From Paenibacillus sp. DMB5 (GTDB taxonomy: Bacteria; Bacillota; Bacilli; Paenibacillales; Paenibacillaceae), in assembly GCF_001517085.1 (NCBI RefSeq), contig NZ_LRAC01000120.1, forward strand, positions 62,001 through 126,000: a DNA stretch of 64,000 nucleotides, written 5' to 3'. A program made the position numbers and the translations under genes. Every line of letters begins with the position of its first letter. Within the stretch, counting starts at the first letter, position 1. Below, piece after piece: positions 1 through 8,461 of the stretch. Below the pieces are notes generated by a model. The model did not search any database, was not told the DNA's origin, and saw only the letters and a program-made list of their open reading frames with translations.

Positions 1-672
1 GGTCACTTCGGAATCACGAGCAGCAAGCGTACCGGAAATCGGGATAGCCGGCGAAACCCGAAATCGCTGGAATCGGCCGAGGCTATCAACAAAACGTCTC
101 AGGATGCCAAGGTTAGAATGACAGGACTTGTCATTTTTAAGGGCGACCGGCTTGCCGGAAGAATGAATTTGAAGGAAAGCCTGGGCCTTTCCTGGTTAAA
201 CAATCGTGTTAAGGGTACCGTGCTTTCCTTCCCGAACCCCGAATCGCCTGAAGAGGCAGACCAATCCGCCGTGAGAATCTTCAAGGCCAAAGTCAAAGTC
301 ACACCCGTGAAAGGCCCCTTACACTATACCATCAAAGTGAAAGCTGAAGTCAGCGGGGAACTCGTCGAAACCACATCTCAGGAGGACCTGACCGATACAA
401 CCGGCATCAATAAAATCAAACGTTCCATAGAAGAGGTTATATTGGAGCAGATGCAAATGGGCTGGGAAGCAGCCAGAGCAATGAAGGTTGACGTTTTGGG
501 GATCGGCAACATGATACATGAACGGAACCCGCAAGAATGGAACAGGCTAAAGCCCAATTGGGAGGATGAATTGGCTCGGATGGATATGCAGGCGGAGGTC
601 AAAATGAGGGTAGTCCGGACACGCATGTTCCTGGACTCCTTCAGAAGTTTGTTAAAGAAGACTGAGCAATAG
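1..672 (+). CDS. gerC: Spore germination protein, Ger(x)C family (3' part)
   Basis: C-terminal part of a GerAC-type germinant-receptor lipoprotein; frame 1 is open from the first base, so the true start and lipobox lie upstream of the window. The visible 223 residues contain the family hallmark near residue 40 (MTGLVIFKGDRLAG), followed by the alternating strand and helix pattern of the Ger(x)C C-terminal domain. In the family the protein sits on the outer face of the spore inner membrane and is needed for assembly of the A-B-C receptor. It is followed 32 bp later by the B subunit, giving the order C-B; an A subunit is expected upstream. The ATG at 118 is internal, not the start. Confidence 0.88.
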   Translation, partial: GHFGITSSKRTGNRDSRRNPKSLESAEAINKTSQDAKVRMTGLVIFKGDRLAGRMNLKESLGLSWLNNRVKGTVLSFPNPESPEEADQSAVRIFKAKVKVTPVKGPLHYTIKVKAEVSGELVETTSQEDLTDTTGINKIKRSIEEVILEQMQMGWEAARAMKVDVLGIGNMIHERNPQEWNRLKPNWEDELARMDMQAEVKMRVVRTRMFLDSFRSLLKKTEQ

Positions 673-704
673 TCCCACGCTATTGGGTTAGAAGGGAGCC
701 GGAG

Positions 705-1805
705 ATGAATAACAAATCCCACACACGTTCCTCCGAGATTGCGGTTACGTTTGCTTTGTTTGAGATCGGAAGCACCAGCTTATTTCTTATCGGCGGTGAT
801 GTCAAACAAGACGCATGGCTGGCCATGCTGATTGGTGCTTTGGCGGGTCTTCTGCTCCTTCTATTACACTTAACTATACACCGGATCGAGCCTCATCTGG
901 ATTTGTTTCAGATTATCCAGCGTTATACCGGCAAAGTCATCGGCAGTCTCATTAGCCTCGGTTTTATCGGGTATTTCTCTTTGGAGGCGTCAAGAAATCT
1001 GCGGGATATCGCTGAAGTAACCATATTAACATTGCTGCCGGGTACCCCGCTCTGGTCGGTAATGCTGATTATTATTCTGGTCGTAAGCAACTCAATTCGT
1101 TACGGTTCAGAAACGCTGTTCCTGATGTGCATTGTATTATTTCCGGTCATTTGCATAGGCTATATCATCATTGCCATTCTTCTGGCGGCAACGGGCCTGC
1201 TCCATTTCCATTTTATGCTGCCCATACTTGAACATGGATGGAAGCCCGTTTTCAAAGCGGCAATCCCGGGGATTCTTTCTTTTCCCTTTGGTCAGGTTGT
1301 GGTCTTCCTGGTGTTTTACCCGTTAGCGGCTACAAGACGCCGGATGAACAGAATGATTCTGTTGACTTATTGTGGAATCAGCCTGTTCCTGATCCTTTTC
1401 AACCAAATCAATATTCTGGTTCTTGGTCCCGTTCTGGCCACAAACAGTGCACTTCCTTTGCTTCAAGCCGTTCAGCTGATCCAGATGTCGGAGGTGCTTG
1501 AACGAATTGATCCTTTATTTACACTGATCCTGTTTCTGAGTCTCGGGATAAAAATGGCTACCTTCTTGAATGCCGCAGCAATCGGCACCAATAGAATGAT
1601 TGGAATAACACATCAAAAAGCTTCGGCGCTGATTGGTGCCATAATCTATTTTTTGGCTTTCCAGTCGTCAACGTATACAGAATTCATTAAAGTGGGCAGA
1701 GAAGTTGCAGTAAAGTATTGGTGGCCCATTTTTCAGATATTGCTGCCTGTTGTACTTCTGATAGTGATGATTATACGTAAACAAAGGAATAGCGGTAACC
1801 GCTGA
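705..1805 (+). CDS. gerB: Spore germination permease, GerAB family
   Basis: A 366-residue integral membrane protein with about ten hydrophobic segments spread over its length, matching the endospore germination permease family (APC superfamily), whose members are about 360-370 residues. The N-terminal region carries the usual EI-FALFEIGSTSLFL pattern and the first helices hold GALAGLLLLLLH. In this family the B subunit binds the germinant (amino acid or sugar) and passes the signal to the A-subunit channel. The start is set by GAAGGGAG upstream of ATG 705. It is translated from the same message as gerC. The germinant cannot be told from the sequence. Confidence 0.9.
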   Translation: MNNKSHTRSSEIAVTFALFEIGSTSLFLIGGDVKQDAWLAMLIGALAGLLLLLLHLTIHRIEPHLDLFQIIQRYTGKVIGSLISLGFIGYFSLEASRNLRDIAEVTILTLLPGTPLWSVMLIIILVVSNSIRYGSETLFLMCIVLFPVICIGYIIIAILLAATGLLHFHFMLPILEHGWKPVFKAAIPGILSFPFGQVVVFLVFYPLAATRRRMNRMILLTYCGISLFLILFNQINILVLGPVLATNSALPLLQAVQLIQMSEVLERIDPLFTLILFLSLGIKMATFLNAAAIGTNRMIGITHQKASALIGAIIYFLAFQSSTYTEFIKVGREVAVKYWWPIFQILLPVVLLIVMIIRKQRNSGNR

Positions 1806-1888
1806 ATGATGGCCTGCATTTGTTGTGCATTGAGTCGCAATAAAATGTCCATACTAAGTGCCTAATATTATTAAGGGAGAGACTTGAT

Positions 1889-3106
1889 ATGGATCTGCAA
1901 AGCGGCAAATTGTACTGGCCTGCAACGGTGGAGAACCCCCCTTCTTATCCTAAGCTCGAAGAGGACATTACCTGTGATGTACTGATTATTGGGGCCGGCA
2001 GCTCCGGTGCCCAATGTGCCAACATTCTTTGCGAACAAGGAATGTCCGTCGTTATAGTCGACAAAAGAAAAGCCGGAGAAGGCAGCACCAGCTCCAATAC
2101 AGCTCTGATTCAATATGCCGGAGAGAAAAGTTTTGTATCCCTTGCCCACTCTTTTGGTGAAGAAGCTGCTGCGCGTCATCTAAAACTATGTGAGCAAGCC
2201 ATTAATGATATTGAGCGGGTAAGCCGTCAGATTCCCATCGATCCGGATTTTATCAGACGGGACAGCCTGTATTACGCAAGCGATAAGGCAGATATTCCAG
2301 ACTTGACTGAGGAACATGCACTCCTTAAGAAATATGGGTTCAAAGTGGATTTGTGGGATGCCCGGCAGATATCCGGACTTTATCCTTTTCAGAAAGACGC
2401 TGCACTCTACTATTATGATGACGCCGAGATGAACCCGCTTAAATTTGTTTACGGGCTGCTTGAGAAAGTGAAGTCACGCGGAGGACTGATTTTTGAGAAT
2501 ACAGAAATAACCGGCAGACGCTTCGAAGAGGATTATGCCCTGTTTTATACCAGAGAACACCGCGAAATCCGGGCCAGACACGTTATTATAGCAGCCGGTT
2601 ATGAAGACAGCGACTTTAAAACCGATAAAAATGCAACGCTGGCAAGCTCGTATGCTGTCATTACAAAGCCGATAGCGGATTTCTCAAGCTGGCATAAACG
2701 AACCTTAATTTGGGAAACAGCACGCCCGTATGTCTATATGCGTACGACTCCAGACAACCGGATTATTATTGGGGGCATGGATAAGGATACATCCTACGCC
2801 GAAACTAGAGATTCCAAAATCCTTGCCAGCAAGGACAAACTAATTCAAGCATTTAACGAGCTTTTCCCGGAAATTCAGGCTATACCGGAATACTATTTGG
2901 GGGCCTTTTACGGAGGAACGCATGACGGGATGCCAATCATCGGCCAGTACGAAGCTTATCCGCATTGTTATATGATTATGGCTTATGGGGATAACGGAAC
3001 TGTATATAACGGCGTGTTAGCCAAGATTGTTGCAGATCAGATTCTGACGGGCGCAAGCCCTGATTTAAACCTCTACCTGCAGACCAGACCGCTTGCTGCA
3101 AAATAA
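1889..3106 (+). CDS. FAD-dependent oxidoreductase, DAO family
   Basis: A 405-residue flavoprotein of the D-amino-acid oxidase/glycine oxidase (DAO) fold. Near residue 32 it has the dinucleotide-binding motif IIGAGSSGAQCANIL followed by an acidic strand end (VIVDKR), and the C-terminal FAD-contact region GTHDGMPIIGQY near residue 347. There is no signal peptide, so it is cytosolic. The start is set by AAGGGAGAG upstream of ATG 1889. It stands 83 bp after gerB without an obvious terminator between them, so read-through from the ger operon is possible. Members oxidise amino acids, sarcosine-like amines or glycerol-3-phosphate; the substrate is not deducible. Confidence 0.8.
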   Translation: MDLQSGKLYWPATVENPPSYPKLEEDITCDVLIIGAGSSGAQCANILCEQGMSVVIVDKRKAGEGSTSSNTALIQYAGEKSFVSLAHSFGEEAAARHLKLCEQAINDIERVSRQIPIDPDFIRRDSLYYASDKADIPDLTEEHALLKKYGFKVDLWDARQISGLYPFQKDAALYYYDDAEMNPLKFVYGLLEKVKSRGGLIFENTEITGRRFEEDYALFYTREHREIRARHVIIAAGYEDSDFKTDKNATLASSYAVITKPIADFSSWHKRTLIWETARPYVYMRTTPDNRIIIGGMDKDTSYAETRDSKILASKDKLIQAFNELFPEIQAIPEYYLGAFYGGTHDGMPIIGQYEAYPHCYMIMAYGDNGTVYNGVLAKIVADQILTGASPDLNLYLQTRPLAAK

Positions 3107-3138
3107 TAACACGTAAATAAGCTCCCGCATGGTAAAAT

Positions 3139-3171
3139 GAAGTAGAATTTACTTTTAAGTGAATTTACTTC
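3139..3171. repeat. Direct repeat / imperfect palindrome upstream of the MFS leader
   Basis: GAATTTACTT occurs twice, at 3145-3154 and 3161-3170, 16 bp apart. The same stretch forms an imperfect palindrome in which GAAGTA (3139-3144) mirrors TACTTC (3166-3171) with AATTTACT/GTGAATT inside. It lies between the FAD gene and the leader peptide and could be an operator or part of the promoter. No convincing -35/-10 pair was found around it. Confidence 0.4.
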
Positions 3172-3195
3172 TAACGGAAAAGAAGGGGTAACATT

Positions 3196-3234
3196 ATGCG
3201 GCTATGCAGAGGTATAGCTCCGTGCAAAGTCTGA
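3196..3234 (+). CDS. Leader peptide of the MFS attenuator (12 residues)
   Basis: A tiny open frame, MRLCRGIAPCKV then TGA, preceded by AAGAAGGGG at 3183-3188 with 7 bp to the ATG, which is a good Shine-Dalgarno site. Its second half (GCTCCGTGCA, 3217-3226) is the 5' arm of a perfect 10-bp hairpin with 3247-3256, so a ribosome halted in the frame would open that stem. It starts MRL; MRLR is an established macrolide stalling motif in ErmD-type leaders, but here codon 4 is Cys, so the inducing drug is not predictable. That it is a regulatory leader rather than a chance frame rests on the RNA folds downstream. Confidence 0.6.
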   Translation: MRLCRGIAPCKV

Positions 3235-3331
3235 TACGGACGAAACTGCACGGAGCGGATCTATAGTTCGTCCGTTCGGCTTTGCACTTTCATTGAATCA
3301 TTAAGAATTCAATTGAAAGAGGAGCAAAGTT
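3196..3331 (+). promoter_or_regulatory. Four-segment translational attenuator (ermC-like)
   Basis: Four RNA arms can pair in competing ways. 1:2 is 3217-3226 with 3247-3256 (10 bp, perfect). 3:4 is 3280-3298 with 3307-3329: CTTTGC/GCAAAG, CTTTCA/TGAAAG and TTGAAT/ATTCAA, six bp each, holding the MFS Shine-Dalgarno AGAGGAG (3318-3324) inside the hairpin. The alternative 2:3 pairs CGGACGAA (3237-3244) with TTCGTCCG (3267-3274), and GTGCAAAG (3222-3229) can pair with CTTTGCAC (3280-3287). This is the layout of inducible erm genes: stalling in the leader frees arm 2, which takes arm 3 and exposes the ribosome binding site. No U-run follows any hairpin, so control of translation is more likely than control of transcription. 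Confidence 0.65.
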
Positions 3332-4630
3332 ATGATAACAAATTTCACAACCACCTTCCGGGAGCTTCGTACCTTCCTGATTTTATGGCTGACACAGTCA
3401 TTTTCGTCACTGGGCAGTGCAATGACTGCCTTCGCACTGGTGATCTGGTCTTATCAGGAGCAGGGCTCAGCGCTTGTCACGTCGCTTTTGGCCATCTGTT
3501 CCTATGCCCCCTATGTCCTTCTGAGTATCTTCGCAGGTGCGCTCAGCGACAGATGGGATAAGAAGACCGTTATTCTGCTCAGTGACAGCTTTGCGGCACT
3601 TTGTACCATTTCGGTATTTATTTTGCTCAGCACGGATAAGCTCCAGATTTGGCATCTTTATTTGATCAACACCTTCAATGGACTAATGAACACTGTACAG
3701 CAGCCAGCCTCGGATGTATCCATCAGCCTGTTAGCTCCGGAAAAGCACTATCAGAAGGTTAGCGGGATGCGTTCCTTATCCAATTCGCTGGTCACTATAT
3801 CGACGCCTGTACTCGCCACTTCACTGCTTTCTATTACAAGTATCAGAGTTGTTATCCTGTTTGATTTCATTACCTTTGCCACGGCATTCGTTGCGTTGTT
3901 ATGCTTCGTAAAAATCCCTCAAGTTACGAACCGGAGCACTACCGGAAGTATGGGAATATTACAGTCTGCAAAAAGCGGTCTGCAGTATCTTATGGATAAC
4001 CGCGGAATTCTGGATCTGATCCTTTTTTTGGCCGTGATCAATTTTACTGCCTCCATCTTCAATGCTGCCCTGCCCGCAATGATCCTTTCACGTGCCGGCG
4101 GTGGGGAGTTCGCACTAGGAATGATCAATATGGTTACCGGGTTAGCCATGATGGCAGGAAGTATCCTCGTTGCCATCCTGCCGCCGCCAAAGAGCCGGGT
4201 CCGGGTCATATGCAATTGCCTGCTATTTTCCATGAGTACCGAGAATTTTATGCTTGCATTCGGCAGGAGTACACCTGTATGGTGTCTGGGTGCTATTCTT
4301 GGCTGGGTTTTTATCCCGGTTATGAGCGCTAATATGGATGTGCTATTTCGAACAAAAATCCCTATTGAGATGCAGGGGCGCGTCTATTCTGCCAGGAATA
4401 CCTTGCAGTTTTTCACTATTCCTTTGGGGTACCTGTGCGGCGGATTTATGGTAGACAAAGTGTTTGAACCGTTTATGGCTGTACAATCCATGAACAGCGT
4501 GTATATAGCACTGGTCGGAGCCGGAAAAGGCTCGGGAGCAGCCCTGCTGTTTCTTGTAATCGGAATTTTTGGTGCGCTATCCTGCCTTCCGTTTCGGGCT
4601 GACAGGAATATCTGGAAATTGGAAGAATAG
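3332..4630 (+). CDS. MFS drug exporter-like transporter
   Basis: A 432-residue major-facilitator protein with about twelve hydrophobic segments. The loop after helix 2 carries the family motif (GALSDRWDKK, about residues 70-79). Overall layout, including the AMTAFALVIWSYQEQGSA start, resembles the macrolide-efflux/enterobactin-exporter branch (MefA/EntS type), which expels drugs or siderophores using the proton gradient. ATG 3332 follows AGAGGAG by 7 bp; that site is buried in the hairpin of the attenuator upstream, implying drug-inducible translation. A bidirectional terminator follows, and the convergent neighbour is an erythromycin-esterase-family gene. Substrate unknown; a role in antibiotic efflux is inferred from the leader. 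Confidence 0.8.
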   Translation: MITNFTTTFRELRTFLILWLTQSFSSLGSAMTAFALVIWSYQEQGSALVTSLLAICSYAPYVLLSIFAGALSDRWDKKTVILLSDSFAALCTISVFILLSTDKLQIWHLYLINTFNGLMNTVQQPASDVSISLLAPEKHYQKVSGMRSLSNSLVTISTPVLATSLLSITSIRVVILFDFITFATAFVALLCFVKIPQVTNRSTTGSMGILQSAKSGLQYLMDNRGILDLILFLAVINFTASIFNAALPAMILSRAGGGEFALGMINMVTGLAMMAGSILVAILPPPKSRVRVICNCLLFSMSTENFMLAFGRSTPVWCLGAILGWVFIPVMSANMDVLFRTKIPIEMQGRVYSARNTLQFFTIPLGYLCGGFMVDKVFEPFMAVQSMNSVYIALVGAGKGSGAALLFLVIGIFGALSCLPFRADRNIWKLEE

Positions 4631-4640
4631 TTGATTTATA

Positions 4641-4680
4641 AAAAAGCGCCGGGAGCCTGTACAGCTACCCGGTGCTTTTT
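4641..4680. terminator. Bidirectional terminator
   Basis: AAAAAGC.CCGGG pairs with CCCGG.GCTTTTT around a 13-base loop. A on the left and T on the right allow it to end both the MFS transcript and the convergent esterase-family transcript. Confidence 0.8.
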
Positions 4681-4708
4681 GGTAATCTTTTGCCGTCCAG
4701 TAATGACT

Positions 4709-5986
4709 TCACTCCCTCCCTGCTACACCTGAAGGCAGGAAGGCAAGAGGTCTCAGTGCCTTAGTGTTATCAAGGTGGATAAACGCGTTGTAACGCCTGG
4801 AGATCACTGTCGGCACGTAGTTGCCCCGCTCACGTTCAGGATGATAAACCACACCGATGGCCCGGTGGCCAATTGTTATCTCTCCAAGTACAGGGTCTTC
4901 CGGGTCTAATAATAGCAGCTGGTCCTTATTCCCGTTTCGGTGCAGCAGCTCCTCCCAGCTGTTCTTGATAGCAGGCGGAACCTTCATCTCCTCCATTGGT
5001 GCTCCCCAGCTCCGGCCGGCTATGACAGTGCCCTCATAAGTCCCGAAACCGATAGCGTATACCTGGCGGCCATGCTTTTCCCGCAGGAGCTGCCCGACGT
5101 TAACCATCCCGTCATCCGCCATGTCCGTTGCCCGTGCATCACCGATATGCGTATTGTGCTCCCACACCAGTACACGTGCATTCCCGCCGTGAAATTCCAT
5201 CAGCTTCTCCAGTGCAGACACCATGTGCCGGTCACGGATATTCCAGGAATCCGAGTCGTGGCGGATCATTGTACGGTAGTATGCCTCCACCCCTTTTACA
5301 GCCATCGCATTTAACTCGGCACTGAGCGCACGCTCCTGATCCTTTGGATGAGCCGCCTTCCATTTATCCTGCAGCCTGCCCAGAAGGGCAATCACATGAT
5401 CCTCGCAGCCCTCTCCATACAACGAAGCTGAAATTCCGTAGGACTGCTCATCTCTGCTGAAAGGCTCGAAGCATTCAAAAGCCCTGCGGGCTGCCTGAAG
5501 ATCAGCCTTGTCCTGTGTAGCCAGATACTTCAGAATTTCATCCATGGATTCCCACAGGCTGTATACATCAATCCCGTAGAAACCAACCTTCTCGGAATCA
5601 GGCTTGTCCTTATTGAATTCCCTGAGCCACTCGGCAAGCTCCTGAATTTCCTTGTTGGCCCACATCCAGGTTGGCCAGCGGTTGAAATCGTTCATTGCGG
5701 CTGCAGCATCGGCTGCGGCATCGGGATAACCTTTAATGTAACGGTTCAGGGTGTAACAGGCAGGCCAATCCCCTTCTACTGCAATGAACCTGAATCCATG
5801 CTCCGCAATCAGGCGTTTTGAAAGCTCGGTCCGGACGGTATAGAAATCCGATGTTCCATGCGAGGCTTCCCCCAAAAGCACGTACCGGGCATCATCCATA
5901 TGCCCGATCAGCTGGTCCATGGTTTCTTTGGTTCCAAAGGGTGCAGCCAGCCGGTGTATGGCTTCCATAATCAACGCTTCTCTCAT
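4709..5986 (-). CDS. Erythromycin esterase family protein
   Basis: A 425-residue protein of the erythromycin-esterase (EreA/EreB) superfamily. Near residue 37 it has the signature LLGEASHGTSDF with the conserved Glu and His, then VEGDWP, a WANKE helix, and VWEHNTHIGDA near residue 275, which supplies the second conserved His. These Glu/His residues form the hydrolytic centre in characterised Ere enzymes. No signal peptide. GAGGGGAA precedes ATG 5986. Family members include true macrolide lactone hydrolases, but many Paenibacillus and Bacillus homologues have no proven macrolide activity. It is convergent with the exporter at 3332. A resistance role is possible, not shown. Confidence 0.8.
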   Translation of the reverse strand: MREALIMEAIHRLAAPFGTKETMDQLIGHMDDARYVLLGEASHGTSDFYTVRTELSKRLIAEHGFRFIAVEGDWPACYTLNRYIKGYPDAAADAAAAMNDFNRWPTWMWANKEIQELAEWLREFNKDKPDSEKVGFYGIDVYSLWESMDEILKYLATQDKADLQAARRAFECFEPFSRDEQSYGISASLYGEGCEDHVIALLGRLQDKWKAAHPKDQERALSAELNAMAVKGVEAYYRTMIRHDSDSWNIRDRHMVSALEKLMEFHGGNARVLVWEHNTHIGDARATDMADDGMVNVGQLLREKHGRQVYAIGFGTYEGTVIAGRSWGAPMEEMKVPPAIKNSWEELLHRNGNKDQLLLLDPEDPVLGEITIGHRAIGVVYHPERERGNYVPTVISRRYNAFIHLDNTKALRPLAFLPSGVAGRE

Positions 5987-6147
5987 CGTATACTTCCCCT
6001 CACATGATTTAAGATATGATCAAAGTTTGCGCGATCCGGGGTCAAAACATGCAGATTTATGGTGCTTTTTCATTGTGTTTATGTTGCTGGACAAGTATTA
6101 ACATGTTAGGTTTATATTAATTGAGTAAAATTTGGAGGTTTTATGAT

Positions 6148-8436
6148 TTGAAGAAACTAGCAGTGACAGGTTCACTCCTTCTGCTTATTGCCGTTGCTAC
6201 CTTTATGATTTTGCGTGACTGGAAAACAACTGATAGGGAGGGCAGCGGGGATATTACAAATATAATTACACCTTATGAGCGTGAAGGTGCCTTCTACACA
6301 GCCCAAATTACGGGTAACCGCCTCCAGGTTTACGAGAATAATGCCTGGAAGGATATGCAGATTAAAGGGGTCAATATCGGGATGGCCAAGCCCGGAACGT
6401 GGCCCGGAGAAGGCGGAATTACGGAAGAGGAATATTACCGCTGGCTGGAAATGATCTCAGCTATGAACGCCAACGTGATACGGGTCTATACACTGCATCC
6501 TCCCGGTTTTTATAACGCCTTGAAACGGTTTAATGACACGCATGAGTCGAAGCTATATGTGATGCAGGGTGTATGGATTGAAGAAGAAACGCTGAGTTCG
6601 ACAATGGACGCCTTTCAACCGGACAACCGCGAGCCTTTTATGCAGGATATCGAGACCGTTATTAATGTGATTCATGGAAATGCGGAAATCCCGGCCCGGC
6701 CCGGTCACGCCAGCGGCAGCTACAAGGCTGATATTTCTCCATATGTAGCCGCCTGGATACTGGGAATCGAGTGGGACCCTGCCATGGTAACCCAGACGAA
6801 TCTTGTGAATGCAGGAACCGGTGATTATGCGGGAAAATATGTTTTTACGGAGAGTGCAGCCCCTTTTGAAAACTGGCTGGCCTCTATGTTCGACCATACT
6901 CTGGATTATGAAATGGCACAATATCAATGGCAGCGTCCTATCAGCTTCACCAACTGGGTGACGACCGATCCCCTGGATCATCCGGCTGAGCCCTCCGAAA
7001 CAGAGGATCTGGTGTCAGTCAACCCGAATGTGATTCATCTAAAAGAAGACATATATACCGGCCAGTTCGCTTCCTATCACGTGTATCCCTATTATCCGGA
7101 ATTTATGAATTATGAGCCTGCTTATCTGGAATACAAGGATCAGCGCGGGCAGCCGAATAATTATGCCGCTTACCTGAACGATCTCAAGAACGCCAATAAC
7201 CTGCCCGTGCTCATTGCCGAGTTTGGTGTGCCCAGCTCCAGAGGGTTAACGCATGAGAACCCCTTTGGTATGAACCAGGGCTTCCATTCCGAAGAAGACC
7301 AGGGCAAGATCAATGCCGGCTTATATGAAGATATTGTCTACGCAGGCATGATGGGCGGACTGGTGTTCACTTGGCAGGATGAATGGTTCAAGCGCACCTG
7401 GAACACGATGGATTTGGACAACCCGGACAGACGGCCCTATTGGTCCAATGCCCAGACTAACGAGCAGCAGTTCGGCCTGCTGAGCTTCGACAGGCTTAAA
7501 ATCCGTGTGGACGGCAGCACAGAGGATTGGGAAGAAAGTGAAACTCCTCCTCTTTACGAGAAGGAATCAGGACCGCTACAGTCAGACGCTGACGACCAGG
7601 ATGAACTGCGGACATTAAACAGGGTATATGCTACACATGATGAGCGTTATCTTTATTTGCGGCTGGACTACAAGAGCATGGATACAAGTAATCCCTTTAA
7701 GGCGATGAATACATTAATTGCATTCAATACCCTTCAAGGGCAAGGCAATAGGGATCTGCCGAACCAGACCGGAGTCAAGGCTCAGGAAGGTATAGACTTT
7801 GTGGTTCAGCTTCAAGGGGAGGATTCCTCACGGGTCATCGTAGACAGCTACTATGATTTGTTCCAGTTTCAGTACGGGGACCAGCTTGAAGAAGCGCTAT
7901 CCTACCCAATCGAAAAAAACAGCGGCCGTTTCCACCCTATCCGGCTCGCACTGAATAAAAAAATGACTATTCCCTCTACAGGGGAAGAGTTGCCTTTTAC
8001 TTTCTACGAGACCGGGAAGCTCATGCACGGCAACGGGAACCCTGAGTCGGAGAATTATAACTCGCTGGCTGATTTCTACGTGAACCCGGATAAGGCTATG
8101 ATCGAGCTGCGGCTGCCCTGGTCCCTCCTTAATGTGAAGGACCCCAGTACGCTTGAGATTCAAGGAGACGTATGGAACGGAGGCTTGCAGAGCAGCAGCA
8201 TTATTGATGGCATCGATATCGCGGTGATGACATATAAACCCGGTGCTGACGGTAATGCTGCGCCTCTGGGTACCTCCGGCACCTTGCGGGTAGCAGACTC
8301 TTTTCCGGAGACCGGCAATGACGGCACGCTCGGCAGCATGTCCCGTTACAAGTGGGAATCCTGGGATCTCCCGCAGTCCACGGAAAGACTGAAGAAATCA
8401 TATGATGTCATACAGGAGCTCTTCAAAAAAGAGTAA
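6148..8436 (+). CDS. Membrane-anchored glycoside-hydrolase-like protein
   Basis: First gene of a four-gene operon. TTG 6148 is chosen as start because GGAGG (6134-6138) lies 9 bp upstream; the in-frame TTG at 6121 lacks a site. It gives 762 residues: a short basic N-terminus, one membrane helix (about residues 5-23), then a large extracellular part. Residues 60-450 read like a TIM-barrel glycosidase: IKGVNIGMAKPG, NANVIRVYTLHPPGFY, ILGIEWDP and LIAEFGVPSS, where Glu residues could be acid and nucleophile; a tryptophan-rich strand (FTWQDEWF) follows. Residues 490-750 look like beta-sandwich material resembling carbohydrate-binding or CBM9-like domains (weak). No family number can be assigned safely. 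It probably trims or binds the polymer made by the GT2 enzyme at the operon end. Confidence 0.65.
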   Translation: MKKLAVTGSLLLLIAVATFMILRDWKTTDREGSGDITNIITPYEREGAFYTAQITGNRLQVYENNAWKDMQIKGVNIGMAKPGTWPGEGGITEEEYYRWLEMISAMNANVIRVYTLHPPGFYNALKRFNDTHESKLYVMQGVWIEEETLSSTMDAFQPDNREPFMQDIETVINVIHGNAEIPARPGHASGSYKADISPYVAAWILGIEWDPAMVTQTNLVNAGTGDYAGKYVFTESAAPFENWLASMFDHTLDYEMAQYQWQRPISFTNWVTTDPLDHPAEPSETEDLVSVNPNVIHLKEDIYTGQFASYHVYPYYPEFMNYEPAYLEYKDQRGQPNNYAAYLNDLKNANNLPVLIAEFGVPSSRGLTHENPFGMNQGFHSEEDQGKINAGLYEDIVYAGMMGGLVFTWQDEWFKRTWNTMDLDNPDRRPYWSNAQTNEQQFGLLSFDRLKIRVDGSTEDWEESETPPLYEKESGPLQSDADDQDELRTLNRVYATHDERYLYLRLDYKSMDTSNPFKAMNTLIAFNTLQGQGNRDLPNQTGVKAQEGIDFVVQLQGEDSSRVIVDSYYDLFQFQYGDQLEEALSYPIEKNSGRFHPIRLALNKKMTIPSTGEELPFTFYETGKLMHGNGNPESENYNSLADFYVNPDKAMIELRLPWSLLNVKDPSTLEIQGDVWNGGLQSSSIIDGIDIAVMTYKPGADGNAAPLGTSGTLRVADSFPETGNDGTLGSMSRYKWESWDLPQSTERLKKSYDVIQELFKKE

Positions 8437-8461
8437 ACAAGAGAGGAGAACGAACCTGCGC

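Noticed and set aside
3313..3561. 82-codon frame overlapping the MFS start
   Set aside because: No ribosome site of its own and the MFS frame has clear membrane helices over the same bases.
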